NCBI GenBank assembly: GCA_023450085.1
Contig: JAEXHI010000019.1
Coordinates: forward strand, 1-64,000
Source: Bacteroidota bacterium
GTDB lineage: Bacteria > Bacteroidota > Bacteroidia > Sphingobacteriales > Sphingobacteriaceae
Length of the DNA stretch: 64,000 nucleotides
Reading direction: 5' to 3'
In this document: one piece after another, positions 16,215-26,003 of the stretch
How positions within the stretch are numbered: the first letter of the stretch is position 1
How the letters are laid out: each line of letters opens with the position of its first letter
The notes under the pieces: model-generated
What the model saw: only the letters and a program-made list of their open reading frames with translations
What the model was told of the DNA's origin: nothing
Databases searched by the model: none
Translations under genes and position numbers: made by a program

Positions 16215-17624
16215 TTATTTTTTACGTTGAACTAAGTAGTAGCAACCATATAAAAACAACATCCATATAGGAATAAGCTCTACAGACATTTTCAGGCCTG
16301 TAAGCCACATTACGATCAAGATGCCCACTAAAAAGAACAAGCATATATAATTGCTAATTGGATATAGGAACGATGGAAACTTCGTTTTTTCCAATTGATG
16401 TGCTTTCCTGAATTTAATGTGCGTATAACTAATCATCAACCAATTGATCACAAGTGCCGAAACCACTAATGACATAAGTATGCTTAGCGCTTGTTCAGGG
16501 ATGATTTTGTTGACCACAATACAAATGGCTGCAAATACTGCAGAAACTAAGATTGCCATTACAGGCACGTAGTTTTTGTTGAGTTTAGATAAAAACTTCG
16601 GTGCATTACCTTGTTGTGCCAATCCATAAAGCATACGGCTATTGCTGTAAACACTGCTGTTGTATACAGATAACGCTGCGGTAAGTACAATCACATTTAA
16701 TACGTTGGCAATTAATTTCGTAAAGCTGATGCTTTGTCCAAAAATATCAAGTTGAAAACCATTAAGTCTTTCAAAAACCATTACAAATGGACTACTGCCA
16801 TCAGTAATGCTTTTCCATGGTGATAAAGAAAACAAGATGATTAATGCGCCAACGTAAAAAATTAAAATCCTATAAATGACTTGGTTGGTTGCCTTAGGGA
16901 TGTTTTTCTCGGGATTTTCAGCTTCTGCGGCAGTGATGCCCACCAGTTCTAATCCCCCGAAAGAAAACATAATAAGTGCCATGGCTGCTAAAAGTCCTTC
17001 GTAGCCTCCATTTCCGTTAGAGCTAAGCCAACCTTTTGGAAAGAAGCCGCCATCGTTCCATAGGTTTTTTACCGTTGCTTGCTCTCCGCCTGTGCCACTT
17101 AATAACAGGTAACCACCGAATATAATCATGGCGATAATAGCTACCACTTTTATAATGGAGAACCAAAACTCCGCTTCGCCATAAACTTTTACAGAGGCAA
17201 GGTTGAGCATATTGATCACTACAAAAAAGAAGGCGCTAGAAGCCCAAAGGGGGATTTCTGGCCACCAAAACTGAACATAAATACCAATTGCTGTCAGTTC
17301 AGACATACTCACCAAGATGTAAAGCATCCAATAGTTCCAGCCCGATGCAAAGCCAGGGAAAGGTCCCCAATACTTGTACGCAAAGTGACTAAAGCTGCCT
17401 GATACAGGTTCTTGAACTACCATCTCACCAAGTTGACGCATGATGAAGAATGCGATGATCCCAGCAATGGCATAGCCTAAAATAACAGATGGCCCTGCTA
17501 ATACAGCTGCGGGACCAATGCCCAAAAATAAACCAGTGCCTATTGCCCCACCTAGTGCAATTAGCTGTATATGTCTATTTTGTAAACCTCTTTTTAGATC
17601 GTTTTTGTTATCAGTATTTTCCAA
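16215..17624 (-). CDS. Amino-acid permease, APC superfamily (PheP/AroP-like)
   Basis: A 469-residue, 12-helix amino-acid:proton symporter. The N-terminal block LKRGLQNRHIQLIALGGAIG and the following GTGLFLG, IMRQLGEMVV and FASGWNYWMLY motifs are close to the AAT family, with aromatic amino-acid permeases PheP/AroP the nearest match by eye. The start at 17624 is a TTG; no in-frame ATG occurs before the first helix, and a perfect -7 box stands 38 bases upstream, so TTG is probably real. Exact substrate is unproven. A pruA gene lies upstream on the same strand, but a terminator separates them. Confidence 0.9.
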   Translation of the reverse strand: MENTDNKNDLKRGLQNRHIQLIALGGAIGTGLFLGIGPAAVLAGPSVILGYAIAGIIAFFIMRQLGEMVVQEPVSGSFSHFAYKYWGPFPGFASGWNYWMLYILVSMSELTAIGIYVQFWWPEIPLWASSAFFFVVINMLNLASVKVYGEAEFWFSIIKVVAIIAMIIFGGYLLLSGTGGEQATVKNLWNDGGFFPKGWLSSNGNGGYEGLLAAMALIMFSFGGLELVGITAAEAENPEKNIPKATNQVIYRILIFYVGALIILFSLSPWKSITDGSSPFVMVFERLNGFQLDIFGQSISFTKLIANVLNVIVLTAALSVYNSSVYSNSRMLYGLAQQGNAPKFLSKLNKNYVPVMAILVSAVFAAICIVVNKIIPEQALSILMSLVVSALVINWLMISYTHIKFRKAHQLEKTKFPSFLYPISNYICLFFLVGILIVMWLTGLKMSVELIPIWMLFLYGCYYLVQRKK

Positions 17625-17662
17625 GGTTAATGATTTTGAAGTAATCTAGTTTTGTTCTGGAG

Positions 17663-17670
17663 CAAAAATA
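17663..17670 (-). promoter_or_regulatory. -7 element of the amino-acid permease gene
   Basis: On the minus strand the sequence is TATTTTTG, an exact TAnnTTTG, and it supports the TTG start at 17624. Confidence 0.5.
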
Positions 17671-17685
17671 GTCTTTTTGAATAAG

Positions 17686-17709
17686 AAAGCCCCGCATGTG
17701 CAGGGCTTT
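17686..17709 (-). terminator. Terminator of pruA
   Basis: AAAGCCC/GGGCTTT arms (17686-17692 with 17703-17709) plus an inner GCA/TGC pairing lie about 60 bases after the pruA stop. The following T-run is short. Confidence 0.6.
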
Positions 17710-17767
17710 CTGTTGTGATATGTTTAATAAAGCAATCCACTAAAATTGCTTTTTATTAAAATCAAGA

Positions 17768-19402
17768 TTAGTCGTTTGCTAAAAACGGATAAGTATAATC
17801 TTTTGGTGGATCGAAGGTTTCTTTGATCGTACGTGGAGATACCCAGCGCAATAAGTTGATCATCGAGCCTGCTTTGTCATTGGTGCCGCTACCTCTGGCA
17901 CCACCAAATGGTTGTTGGCCTACTACTGCACCAGTACATTTATCGTTAATGTAAAAGTTTCCAGCTGCATTGCGAAGGGCGTGAGTAGCTTTATCAATCG
18001 CATAACGGTCTTGAGCAATTACTGCACCTGTTAAGGCATAGATTGAGGTCGTGTCGATGATTTCTAAAGTTTTATCGAAATCTTTATCTTCATAAACATA
18101 TACCGTTAATACTGGGCCAAATAGCTCTTCGCACATGGTGGTGTATTTAGGATCGTCTACTACTAAAACAGTAGGCTCAATAAAATATCCTTTGCTCTTA
18201 TCGTAGTTTCCACCGGCAATAATTTCAACACCTTTGGCTTTTTTGGCTTCATCAATGTACTTCGCTAGTTTGTCGAAAGATTTTTCGTCGATTACTGCAT
18301 TGATGAAATTGCTGAAATCTTCAGTAGGTCCCATTTTCAAAGTCGCCAAATCTCTCAATAGCAATTCTTTGATTTGAGGCCATTTGCTTTTTGCAATGTA
18401 TACTCTTGAAGCGGCTGAACATTTTTGTCCTTGATATTCGAAAGAACCTCTCAAGATCGCAGTGCTTGATACTTCCGCATCCGCAGAGCCGTGAATCAGG
18501 ATAAAATCTTTACCCCCAGTTTCACCTACAATACGAGGGTAAGTTTTGTATTTGTGGATATTGCTGCCAATGGTATTCCAGATATCTTGGAAAACACCGG
18601 TAGAGCCTGTGAAGTGAATACCTGCAAAATCAGGGTGTGCGAAAATTACATCTCCAGCATCAGGTCCTTTGGCATAAACAAGATTGATGACGCCATCAGG
18701 CAATCCAGCCTCTTTAAAGATCTGCATGATCAAGCTTGCTGCGTAAATTTGCGTGTCGGCAGGTTTCCAAACTACTACGTTGCCCATCATGGCAACGCAT
18801 GAAGGCAAGTTTCCTGCAATAGCTGTAAAGTTGAAAGGAGTTAGTGCAAAAACAAAACCTTCTAAAGGGCGTTGTTCTACTCTGTTCCAGCTGCCTCTTG
18901 GAGAAACAGGAGGTTGTTGTTTGTAGATTTCGGTCATATAACTCACGTTAAAACGCAAGAAATCTATTAGTTCGCAGGCAGAATCTATTTCAGCTTGGAA
19001 AGCATTTTTGCTTTGGCCTAGCATGGTTGCTGCGTTCAATTTGTATCTGTATGGACCTGCAATTAAATCAGCAGCTTTTAAGAAAATTGCAGCTCGTTGT
19101 TCCCAAGCTAAGTTTTCCCAATCTGCTTTGGCTGCTAACGCAGCGTCAATGGCTTGTTGTACGTGAGTTTTAGTGCCTCTGCTAAAGGTGGCTAAAACAT
19201 GTTGGTGATCGTGAGGAGGAGTGATGTTGATTTTCTCGTCGGTAAACACCTCTTTGTCTCCAATATACATAGGGATATCTAAAACTTTAGATCTTCCCTC
19301 GGCCAAAGCCGCTTTTAATAATTCTCTTTCCTTGCTTCCTAGTGCGTAACCCAAAATGGGCTCATTCACAGGAGCAGGAACGTTAAAAAATCCTTTAAGC
19401 AT
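17768..19402 (-). CDS. pruA: L-glutamate gamma-semialdehyde dehydrogenase (delta-1-pyrroline-5-carboxylate dehydrogenase)
   Basis: A 544-residue NAD-dependent aldehyde dehydrogenase that oxidises glutamate semialdehyde to glutamate, the second step of proline breakdown. Catalytic residues are visible: Glu294 in GETGGKDF and Cys328 in YQGQKCSAASR. FTGSTGVF at about 264-271 contacts the cofactor. The N-terminal NVPAPVNEPILGYA and the C-terminal KCTGAVVGQQPFGGARGSGT are typical of the stand-alone P5C dehydrogenase seen in Bacteroidota and mitochondria. Length matches. The partner proline dehydrogenase gene is not in the window. It has its own promoter and terminator. Confidence 0.95.
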   Translation of the reverse strand: MLKGFFNVPAPVNEPILGYALGSKERELLKAALAEGRSKVLDIPMYIGDKEVFTDEKINITPPHDHQHVLATFSRGTKTHVQQAIDAALAAKADWENLAWEQRAAIFLKAADLIAGPYRYKLNAATMLGQSKNAFQAEIDSACELIDFLRFNVSYMTEIYKQQPPVSPRGSWNRVEQRPLEGFVFALTPFNFTAIAGNLPSCVAMMGNVVVWKPADTQIYAASLIMQIFKEAGLPDGVINLVYAKGPDAGDVIFAHPDFAGIHFTGSTGVFQDIWNTIGSNIHKYKTYPRIVGETGGKDFILIHGSADAEVSSTAILRGSFEYQGQKCSAASRVYIAKSKWPQIKELLLRDLATLKMGPTEDFSNFINAVIDEKSFDKLAKYIDEAKKAKGVEIIAGGNYDKSKGYFIEPTVLVVDDPKYTTMCEELFGPVLTVYVYEDKDFDKTLEIIDTTSIYALTGAVIAQDRYAIDKATHALRNAAGNFYINDKCTGAVVGQQPFGGARGSGTNDKAGSMINLLRWVSPRTIKETFDPPKDYTYPFLAND

Positions 19403-19420
19403 AATAAGTAGTAATTTTCA

Positions 19421-19428
19421 CAAATATA
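19421..19428 (-). promoter_or_regulatory. -7 element of pruA
   Basis: On the minus strand the sequence is TATATTTG, an exact TAnnTTTG, 18 bases before the ATG, so the leader would be about 10 bases. Confidence 0.5.
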
Positions 19429-19749
19429 GAGGTTTAATTTTGGATAGCGGGTCATTACAGGCTATCGTTTACAGATTATTACGGTGCAAGTACTAAAACC
19501 CCTAATCGAGGTTGCTATCAGTGTTTTGTGTTGTAAAATCGCTCTGATAATGGATGGGTAGATAGATGGATTGCTGAAATTCCTTGAATAAAAAAAAAGC
19601 AAAATAATCTTCGTTTTTAGCATGCAAATGAAGATTTATCTATTAGAGAAAAAAGTTGTAACGTAATCCTTCTTTTTTTATTGTGATTATGTCTAATTTA
19701 GTTTTAAATCGCTCTCTCATAGATAAATAGTTCTTTAACCGGATAAATT
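19429..19749. other. Intergenic stretch before the beta-helix gene
   Basis: About 320 AT-rich bases between divergent genes. I see no gene, no strong palindrome and no convincing -33/-7 pair. A TAATTTAG at about 19692-19699 is a poor -7 candidate. The length leaves room for regulation that I cannot identify. Confidence 0.4.
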
Positions 19750-22700
19750 ATGAGAAAAACTCTACTCAGAGCACTACCTATGCTTTTTGTTGGATTGTTA
19801 GTAGCCCTTCAGGGTTTACGAGCACAAACAAATTACTACGTAGACCCTGTTGTAGGGAACGATGGCAATACAGGGACCGTAGGTTCGCCAAAAAGAAGTA
19901 TCCAGGCCGCAGTGGATGTTGCTGCTTCGGGAGACATTGTTAATTTGGCGGATGGTACCTATTCGCCCGTTGGAGCGGTGACAGGATATTTTGTCAACGT
20001 CGATAAGGCTCTTACCATAAAGGGAGCTTCAAAAGCTGGAACCATTATTGACGGTACGGTAGCAAATTATATCACCACTGCGAGTTACGGATTTAGGATT
20101 GCGGCAAATAATGTGTCAATCGAAAATCTTACAGTAACCAATTTTGAGACTGGCGTAGGTGTAGGTGTGGATGTTGCAAATCTTAGCTTAATTGGGATCG
20201 CGGCCAATGAAAATTATCGATATGGTTTTTACGCAAATAGGAGTATTAATGGTTTAATCATTAGAGCTTCAACTTTCAACTATAATGGTAATAAAGGCGG
20301 TATTCCGGTGGCAAGTAGTGCTAGGGGGATTATGCTGCAAAGTACTGCGGCAAATCATGTTGGTATTGAACTTGATAACAACGAGGTTTCCTTTAACCAA
20401 TTAGTAGGGATTGATTTTGCAGGTTCTGCTTATACCAGCGGTATTTTGATCATTGGTAATACGGTAAATTCCAATGGCGATTCGGGGATTGGTGTTTGGT
20501 TGGGTAAAAATAGCCTGACTTCTGACCCTGTGATGATTAGCGGTAATGTAATTACGTTGAATAACAATGCCAGATTTGGGATTGAAATCAAAAATGTGCT
20601 GGCAACGGGAAGTGGCTCGGGTAATGGGTCTGTGGCTATATCATCTAATCAAATTACTCAATTGGGTACGCCAACAAATTCCAGAGATTTCGCAGGCATT
20701 GCGGTGTTAAGACGAAAAGACGGCTACACGTATATCAACGATCAGCCTTTTGGAGCGTATATTGCCAACAATATCATTTCAAATATTAAAGGGTCTGCCG
20801 CTGTGGAAGGTGATGGTTTTGGTATTGTGGTTGGCGGTACAGGGCACAGCATTATCGGGAATCTCATTACTGGGACGGAGGTGGCTATACAATTGCAAAA
20901 GGGGAATATTGGTTATGATGGTGATGCCAATAGCCCTAGTAATTCAGGTGATGCCAATACACTTTATTTTGATAGAGATAATTCGGCCGATGCCTGTGCT
21001 TATTTGGATGGTAATATCTTTAATTTAAACGGTACAAATTTCAGATTGGTGACCGGCGCCGTTGCTTCTACAGTAGTTGAGCCAGAATTGGTAGCGAGTA
21101 ATACCACTACTGGGGTACGTTTCTGTTCCATTCAATCAGCAATAGATGCTCCTTCGACACTTGCGGGTAATACCGTGGATGTTTTTGAAGGGACGCATAC
21201 CTTAACTACGGGTATCAATATTACAAAAGGAATTACTTTGCAGGGTAATGGAGGGGCTTTAGCAAATAAGCCTATCATTACTGGTGGTGATGTAGCCAAT
21301 AAAGCATTGATTTATGTGGCGGTGCCCGATGTGACAATTTCGAATTTGCACCTCCGATTTCAAGAAAGCAATTTTAACAATCCAACCTCTACTACTACTG
21401 CTGGCTATGGGATTAAATCAGGTCCAACGGGGAGCTTTAATAATTTAACCATTACTGATAATTTGATAGAAGGCACGAATACCGCTTATGTGTTTAATAG
21501 TGCAGCAATCTTTTTAGGTGTTTTAAATACCAATGGAAATGATAAGGTGACGATTTTAAGAAATACTGTTGGGCATACCGTTGCTAATAATGCATTGGGT
21601 AGGGCGGTTAGGGCTTCCAATATCAACGGTAATATCGATGACAATAATTTCAAAGCTCATTACGCGACGATACAAGCGGGAGATATGAGTGGCGGAGCAT
21701 TGATTGTGAATAATAATACACTGCAGGGTAAATTGGCCATGAACGGTTATGTAAGCCCAGGGAATAAAGTCACTAATAACATTATCACCTCCGGTGGAAA
21801 TGCTGATGCGAATGGGCAAACAGGAGCTGATAGACAGCCTGCATTGATTGAAATTATTTCGACCATCAATCCTGGTTCAACAGTTGAAGTGTCGGGTAAT
21901 ACCTTGAATGACTTTAAACTGTTGGGTTTAGCAGTATTTTATTCGAGTAATGTAAGTGTAATTAACAATGTTTTTAATCCACTTTCGGGAAGTTCCAATA
22001 CCGTAGGACTTTATTTCGATACTAAAACCACCAATTCTGGAACTCCGGGAGCGAAATCATTTTCGAACTTAATTGTAAAACAAAACACCTTTAATACACC
22101 TACGCCTTTGGGTGCGGGGCATGTGGGCATTAAGTTTGCTAATTCTTATGGCGATGTGGCTTTGCCGCCATTAACAGGTGCGGTGATTGGCGGTCCGGGT
22201 ATGGATGCTAATATTTTTGTGTCTACCCTCAGCGAGTACATCAGGCTTGATGATAGGCCGACAGGAACTACGGCAGGAGATCCAATTTGGTCTTCTCAGT
22301 ATTATAATTCGGCTGCAGTTACTGATATTTTGCCTTTCTCTTCTAATATTGTTGCCGAGCGGAATGTTTATGGAGCGTATGATACAAGAACGGATAGAAC
22401 TATGGCTACATTTTCAATCATCAAAACTAAAATACATGATATAGATGATGTGCCGGTTTTAGGAGAGGTATTTTTAAACCTTCCGATAAGAAATGTAAAT
22501 ACGAGCGAAGGTTTTGCTACACTACAAGAAGCTATTGATGATGCAGATACGCAAAATGGACATGTTATTAATGTAGACGAAGGGACTTATACACTTACTG
22601 CTGCGGTAGTGGTGAACAAGCAAGTTACTTTGCGGGGGAATAATTTAAATCTGGCTGCTAAACCCATTATCAATGGTAGTACAGGGCCGGTAATTAATAC

Positions 22701-25224
22701 TGGAGACCGAAAAAATGCCCTGATTGAAATTGATGCTCCTAATGTGAAAATCCAAAACTTTGAGTTTCAAATTAACCAAGAACCAACTTATATTGGTATT
22801 GCCAGTACAACTACTGATAACTTTAATAACCTAGAAGTTTCCGACAATGTGTTTAAGGGGACTAAAGCACAAAGTGTGGCTGGTTACGAATGGTATAGTC
22901 ATGCCATAAGATTGGGAAAGAATGATGTTGGTGCTCTAAATAATGAAATCCATGTGGTCCGTAATAGCGTAACCTACGCTAATTTGTTAGCTCCCGAATT
23001 GTTTGGTAGAGGTATTTACGCCTATAATACTTCTGGAGTTATCGGTGGTTCACCTGCTGATAAAAATAATATTGTAGCAGTGTATGGGTTGCAGGCGGGC
23101 AAAATTGGGGATGGTGTGGGTAATGATTTTGAGTTCTCTTATAATGACGTACCGATTGGTTTAGTATCTGTGCTAAATGCGAAAGTAGGCAATCATAAAA
23201 TTAACCATAACAACATTGGTGCTGGTATTCCAAGTTTGAGCCAAGCAAACTTAATGGTGAGGATGTTAGAGGTGAAAGGAAGCAGAACGGCAAATGCAAA
23301 TATTGAAGTTGCTAATAATGTCATTACCAATTATGCTAATATTGGCATTTTTGTACAGCGATCAAATAATGTAAGTATTAAGGGGAATACCCTGACACCA
23401 TTTCCAGGAGGCACAACTTTCAGTTCCATTGTGTTTTCTAGTAAGGAAGGAACTACAGGAGCGCAGAGTCCTGTCACTTCGGATAATCTGTTGATTACAG
23501 GGAACACTTTTAATGGTACGGGAGGCGTAGGGATCAGTTTCTATAACCATAATGGATCGGCTTCTGTAAAACCTGTTTCTAATGTGAAAATTGGTGGTAC
23601 AGAGGTGGATAAAAATATCTTCGCCGCTACTATGGGAACGTACATCTATTTGGATGCTACAGCCTCTGGAACTTCGGCTGCTTACGGAACGCTTTATGAT
23701 GTGGTGCAGGACGGAACGAATACCACCAATATTTTTCCTTTTAATGCAGATATAGATGCTTCCTACAATATGTTTGGGACCATTCATGGTGGAACAGAAA
23801 CAAATTTTGATAACCTGGTAGGTGTTAAAGCGCAGATTGTAGACGGAGTGGATAACGGGTTGACAGGTTATGTAAATATTCAGCCGCAAAAAGCTTTTGT
23901 TGGAACTTTAGCTACTTTGGATAATGCTTTAAAGACAGTGCCTGATGGATTTACGGTAGTATTGAAAAATGACCCGTCAATATATGCTACTTTGGGCAAT
24001 AGGACACTTACCAATTCACACACCTTTGCTATTGACAACAATACAGTTAGTGAAATTGTATTTGGGGACGTAACGCTAAATGGATTGTCTAAAACGATAA
24101 TTTTTAATCAGCCAGCGAAAGTTACTGGTAATTTTATGGTCACCGAAGGTAAGGTGAATGCTGTTGCGGGACTAACGCTCGATGCTGCTAAAAACATTAA
24201 TTTTAACCTTAGCAAACCGCAGAATTTCATCAACGGGAAAATTAAATTACTTAATGTAGCTAACGGCACGGCCAGTAATTTGATGATTGGTAAAGGAACT
24301 GCTTCTACAGCAATCTCGCTAACGGGCGTGGTAGGTATTGCTTCAGATTTTGAATTGGAGTATTTTCCGGTATCCTATCTTAATGTGGCTAGTTTTGATC
24401 CAGTAGATTTAGGTTATATTCATAATAAAGAATATTGGATCGTTAATAAGCTTAGTGGTAATGCCCAGGTCAAAGTGGGTTTAACCACTTACGATTTTGC
24501 TGCTTCTGGCTTTTCAAGTTTTGCGACGTTGGATGCCGTGGTGGCGAGATTTAATACAGGGACTAATACTTGGGTGAGCGCAGGGAATGACAGCTTCTCA
24601 GTAATTGGAAGTACTGGGACAATTACTTCTGGCCTAAATACCGATTTTGGTGTGTTTACCTTCGCGAAAACACCTGGTGTTTTGCCTGTCGCTTTGGTTG
24701 ATTTCACTGCCAAGATTTCTACTAGTGGCGCCTTAATTAGATGGACCACTAGCTCGGAGCAGAATAATGCCAAATTTGAAATAGAAAAAAGTTTAGATGG
24801 TAAAAGCTTTAGCGTGATTGATAGTAAAATAGGAAAAGGCAATTCAGCTACGGTATCAAACTATGAAGTGATTGATGCCAGCTTCAAGCAGTCTGCTTAT
24901 TACAGGTTGGCACAAATTGATGCAAATGGAACGCGAACAACTTTTGATAAACTTACTCGATTTGTAAAAGGCTTGGATCAAGAGCTTTCGGTATTGGCAT
25001 ACCCCAATCCTGTAACTACTAAGCTTTATATAAGCTTGGGTGTTTCGGCTAAAGAAAATGTTAAATTACTACTTACCGATATCACGGGAAAAACTTTAAA
25101 AACTAAAAATGCAGACCATGCTTCCTTGGTAGAGCTGGATGTGGCCGAAATAGGACCAGGGTCATATATCCTACAGATTGTTAAAGAAAGCGGAAATGTG
25201 TCGAAAAAAATTGTGAAACTTTAA
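19750..25224 (+). CDS. Giant surface protein with three right-handed beta-helix modules and a T9SS type A sorting domain
   Basis: An 1824-residue secreted protein. A signal peptide ends near residue 25. Three modules follow, each opening with the same logic: a repeated-Ala/Ile helix-cap sequence and an 'EGTYTL' strand (SIQAAVDVAASGDIVNLADG near 50; CSIQSAIDAPSTLAG near 460; FATLQEAIDDADTQNG near 920). Each runs into many short NNxI/ISGN-type coils typical of pectin-lyase-like parallel beta-helices. Modules two and three are clearly homologous. A fibronectin-like beta domain (about 1640-1740, VALVDFTAKISTSGALIRW) precedes the C-terminal signal YPNPVTTKLYISL...GSYILQIV...KIVKL, which directs export and surface attachment through the type IX secretion system. 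No catalytic residues recognisable; adhesin or polysaccharide-binding role is a guess. Confidence 0.88.
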   Translation: MRKTLLRALPMLFVGLLVALQGLRAQTNYYVDPVVGNDGNTGTVGSPKRSIQAAVDVAASGDIVNLADGTYSPVGAVTGYFVNVDKALTIKGASKAGTIIDGTVANYITTASYGFRIAANNVSIENLTVTNFETGVGVGVDVANLSLIGIAANENYRYGFYANRSINGLIIRASTFNYNGNKGGIPVASSARGIMLQSTAANHVGIELDNNEVSFNQLVGIDFAGSAYTSGILIIGNTVNSNGDSGIGVWLGKNSLTSDPVMISGNVITLNNNARFGIEIKNVLATGSGSGNGSVAISSNQITQLGTPTNSRDFAGIAVLRRKDGYTYINDQPFGAYIANNIISNIKGSAAVEGDGFGIVVGGTGHSIIGNLITGTEVAIQLQKGNIGYDGDANSPSNSGDANTLYFDRDNSADACAYLDGNIFNLNGTNFRLVTGAVASTVVEPELVASNTTTGVRFCSIQSAIDAPSTLAGNTVDVFEGTHTLTTGINITKGITLQGNGGALANKPIITGGDVANKALIYVAVPDVTISNLHLRFQESNFNNPTSTTTAGYGIKSGPTGSFNNLTITDNLIEGTNTAYVFNSAAIFLGVLNTNGNDKVTILRNTVGHTVANNALGRAVRASNINGNIDDNNFKAHYATIQAGDMSGGALIVNNNTLQGKLAMNGYVSPGNKVTNNIITSGGNADANGQTGADRQPALIEIISTINPGSTVEVSGNTLNDFKLLGLAVFYSSNVSVINNVFNPLSGSSNTVGLYFDTKTTNSGTPGAKSFSNLIVKQNTFNTPTPLGAGHVGIKFANSYGDVALPPLTGAVIGGPGMDANIFVSTLSEYIRLDDRPTGTTAGDPIWSSQYYNSAAVTDILPFSSNIVAERNVYGAYDTRTDRTMATFSIIKTKIHDIDDVPVLGEVFLNLPIRNVNTSEGFATLQEAIDDADTQNGHVINVDEGTYTLTAAVVVNKQVTLRGNNLNLAAKPIINGSTGPVINTGDRKNALIEIDAPNVKIQNFEFQINQEPTYIGIASTTTDNFNNLEVSDNVFKGTKAQSVAGYEWYSHAIRLGKNDVGALNNEIHVVRNSVTYANLLAPELFGRGIYAYNTSGVIGGSPADKNNIVAVYGLQAGKIGDGVGNDFEFSYNDVPIGLVSVLNAKVGNHKINHNNIGAGIPSLSQANLMVRMLEVKGSRTANANIEVANNVITNYANIGIFVQRSNNVSIKGNTLTPFPGGTTFSSIVFSSKEGTTGAQSPVTSDNLLITGNTFNGTGGVGISFYNHNGSASVKPVSNVKIGGTEVDKNIFAATMGTYIYLDATASGTSAAYGTLYDVVQDGTNTTNIFPFNADIDASYNMFGTIHGGTETNFDNLVGVKAQIVDGVDNGLTGYVNIQPQKAFVGTLATLDNALKTVPDGFTVVLKNDPSIYATLGNRTLTNSHTFAIDNNTVSEIVFGDVTLNGLSKTIIFNQPAKVTGNFMVTEGKVNAVAGLTLDAAKNINFNLSKPQNFINGKIKLLNVANGTASNLMIGKGTASTAISLTGVVGIASDFELEYFPVSYLNVASFDPVDLGYIHNKEYWIVNKLSGNAQVKVGLTTYDFAASGFSSFATLDAVVARFNTGTNTWVSAGNDSFSVIGSTGTITSGLNTDFGVFTFAKTPGVLPVALVDFTAKISTSGALIRWTTSSEQNNAKFEIEKSLDGKSFSVIDSKIGKGNSATVSNYEVIDASFKQSAYYRLAQIDANGTRTTFDKLTRFVKGLDQELSVLAYPNPVTTKLYISLGVSAKENVKLLLTDITGKTLKTKNADHASLVELDVAEIGPGSYILQIVKESGNVSKKIVKL

Positions 25225-25249
25225 TCCAAAATTAACAGCAACAGTGCAA

Positions 25250-25276
25250 AGGAGAAGCCTAGCTTCTCCTTTTTTT
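25250..25276 (+). terminator. Terminator of the beta-helix gene
   Basis: A perfect nine-base stem AGGAGAAGC/GCTTCTCCT with a three-base loop is followed by seven T residues. Confidence 0.88.
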
Positions 25277-25306
25277 ATGGATAAAATAATTTGATATTTT
25301 AAAATA

Positions 25307-25320
25307 TTAACACTGTTAAT
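25307..25320. promoter_or_regulatory. TetR operator, copy 1
   Basis: TTAACACTGTTAA is a perfect palindrome around a central C, followed by T. The same 15 bases recur at 25986-26000 on the other side of the tetR gene. This copy directly abuts the -7 box. Confidence 0.75.
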
Positions 25321-25328
25321 TATATTTG
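25321..25328 (+). promoter_or_regulatory. -7 element of the tetR-efflux operon
   Basis: TATATTTG matches TAnnTTTG exactly. Only seven bases separate it from the tetR ATG, so transcription should begin at or next to the start codon (leaderless or nearly so). Confidence 0.6.
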
Positions 25329-25335
25329 CTCCGTC

Positions 25336-25980
25336 ATGAGTGAAACGAATACGAAAAGCAAGCGCCTCAAGCATAAGGAAGACCTGAAAAGGAAAATTTT
25401 GGAAGTGGCCAAAGAGCTGTTTCTAAAACATGGCTATGAGTCTATTTCTATTAGAAAGATTGCGGATAAAATTGGGATAAGTCCAACCACCATTTATCTC
25501 TATTACCAGGATAAAAGTGATGTGATTTATGCGCTGCATCAAGAAGGGTTTAAAATGCTAGCAACTCAGTTTGCTGTGCTAAGAAACGTGGAAGAACCCT
25601 TTGAGCGATTAAAGGCAATGGGTAGGAGCTATATTGAGTTTGCTATGAAAAATCGTGATTTTTATGAACTTATGTTTATTATGCGAGAGCCTATTGAGTT
25701 TGTGAATAAGAACTACGCTTGTGAATGGGAAGAAGGTGGAGCGGCCTTTGAAGCCTTGCTGGTAACTGTTGCAGATTGTAAAGCTAAGGGGTATTTTAAG
25801 CAGGCAGATTTGCATGCAATGTCTATGTATGTTTGGGCTACTATCCACGGTATTTGTTCGTTAAAATTACAGGGGCATTTGGACCATGTAGTGAATGCTC
25901 ACTTTCCGGAAAACGAACAGCAGCTTAGTTTAGAGAAGGCTTTTGACACCTTGATATTTATCTTAAAAAGTATTCAATAA
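25336..25980 (+). CDS. TetR-family transcriptional regulator of the efflux operon
   Basis: A 214-residue repressor. The N-terminal DNA-binding domain (about residues 14-62) has the TetR helix-turn-helix ISIRKIADKIGISPTTIYLY followed by YQDKSDVIYAL. The remainder is an all-helical ligand-binding and dimerisation domain resembling the TetR_C_33/WHG type. It is the first gene of an operon with a TolC, a membrane-fusion and an RND gene. Identical palindromes flank the gene, which argues that it represses both its own transcription and that of the pump. The inducer is unknown. Confidence 0.92.
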   Translation: MSETNTKSKRLKHKEDLKRKILEVAKELFLKHGYESISIRKIADKIGISPTTIYLYYQDKSDVIYALHQEGFKMLATQFAVLRNVEEPFERLKAMGRSYIEFAMKNRDFYELMFIMREPIEFVNKNYACEWEEGGAAFEALLVTVADCKAKGYFKQADLHAMSMYVWATIHGICSLKLQGHLDHVVNAHFPENEQQLSLEKAFDTLIFILKSIQ

Positions 25981-25985
25981 TAATG

Positions 25986-26000
25986 TTAACACTGTTAATT
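25986..26000. promoter_or_regulatory. TetR operator, copy 2
   Basis: TTAACACTGTTAATT is identical to the copy before tetR and lies between the tetR stop and the tolC ATG at 26004. It may act on a second, internal promoter or as a roadblock. Confidence 0.7.
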
Positions 26001-26003
26001 AAA

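Noticed and set aside
23362..23889. A 175-codon minus-strand frame inside the beta-helix gene
   Set aside because: It is the antisense shadow of a repetitive coding sequence; composition and lack of start signals argue against a gene.
25983..26003. Earlier start codon for the TolC protein at 25983
   Set aside because: It would place the TetR operator inside the gene and spoil the signal peptide; 26004 is the better start.
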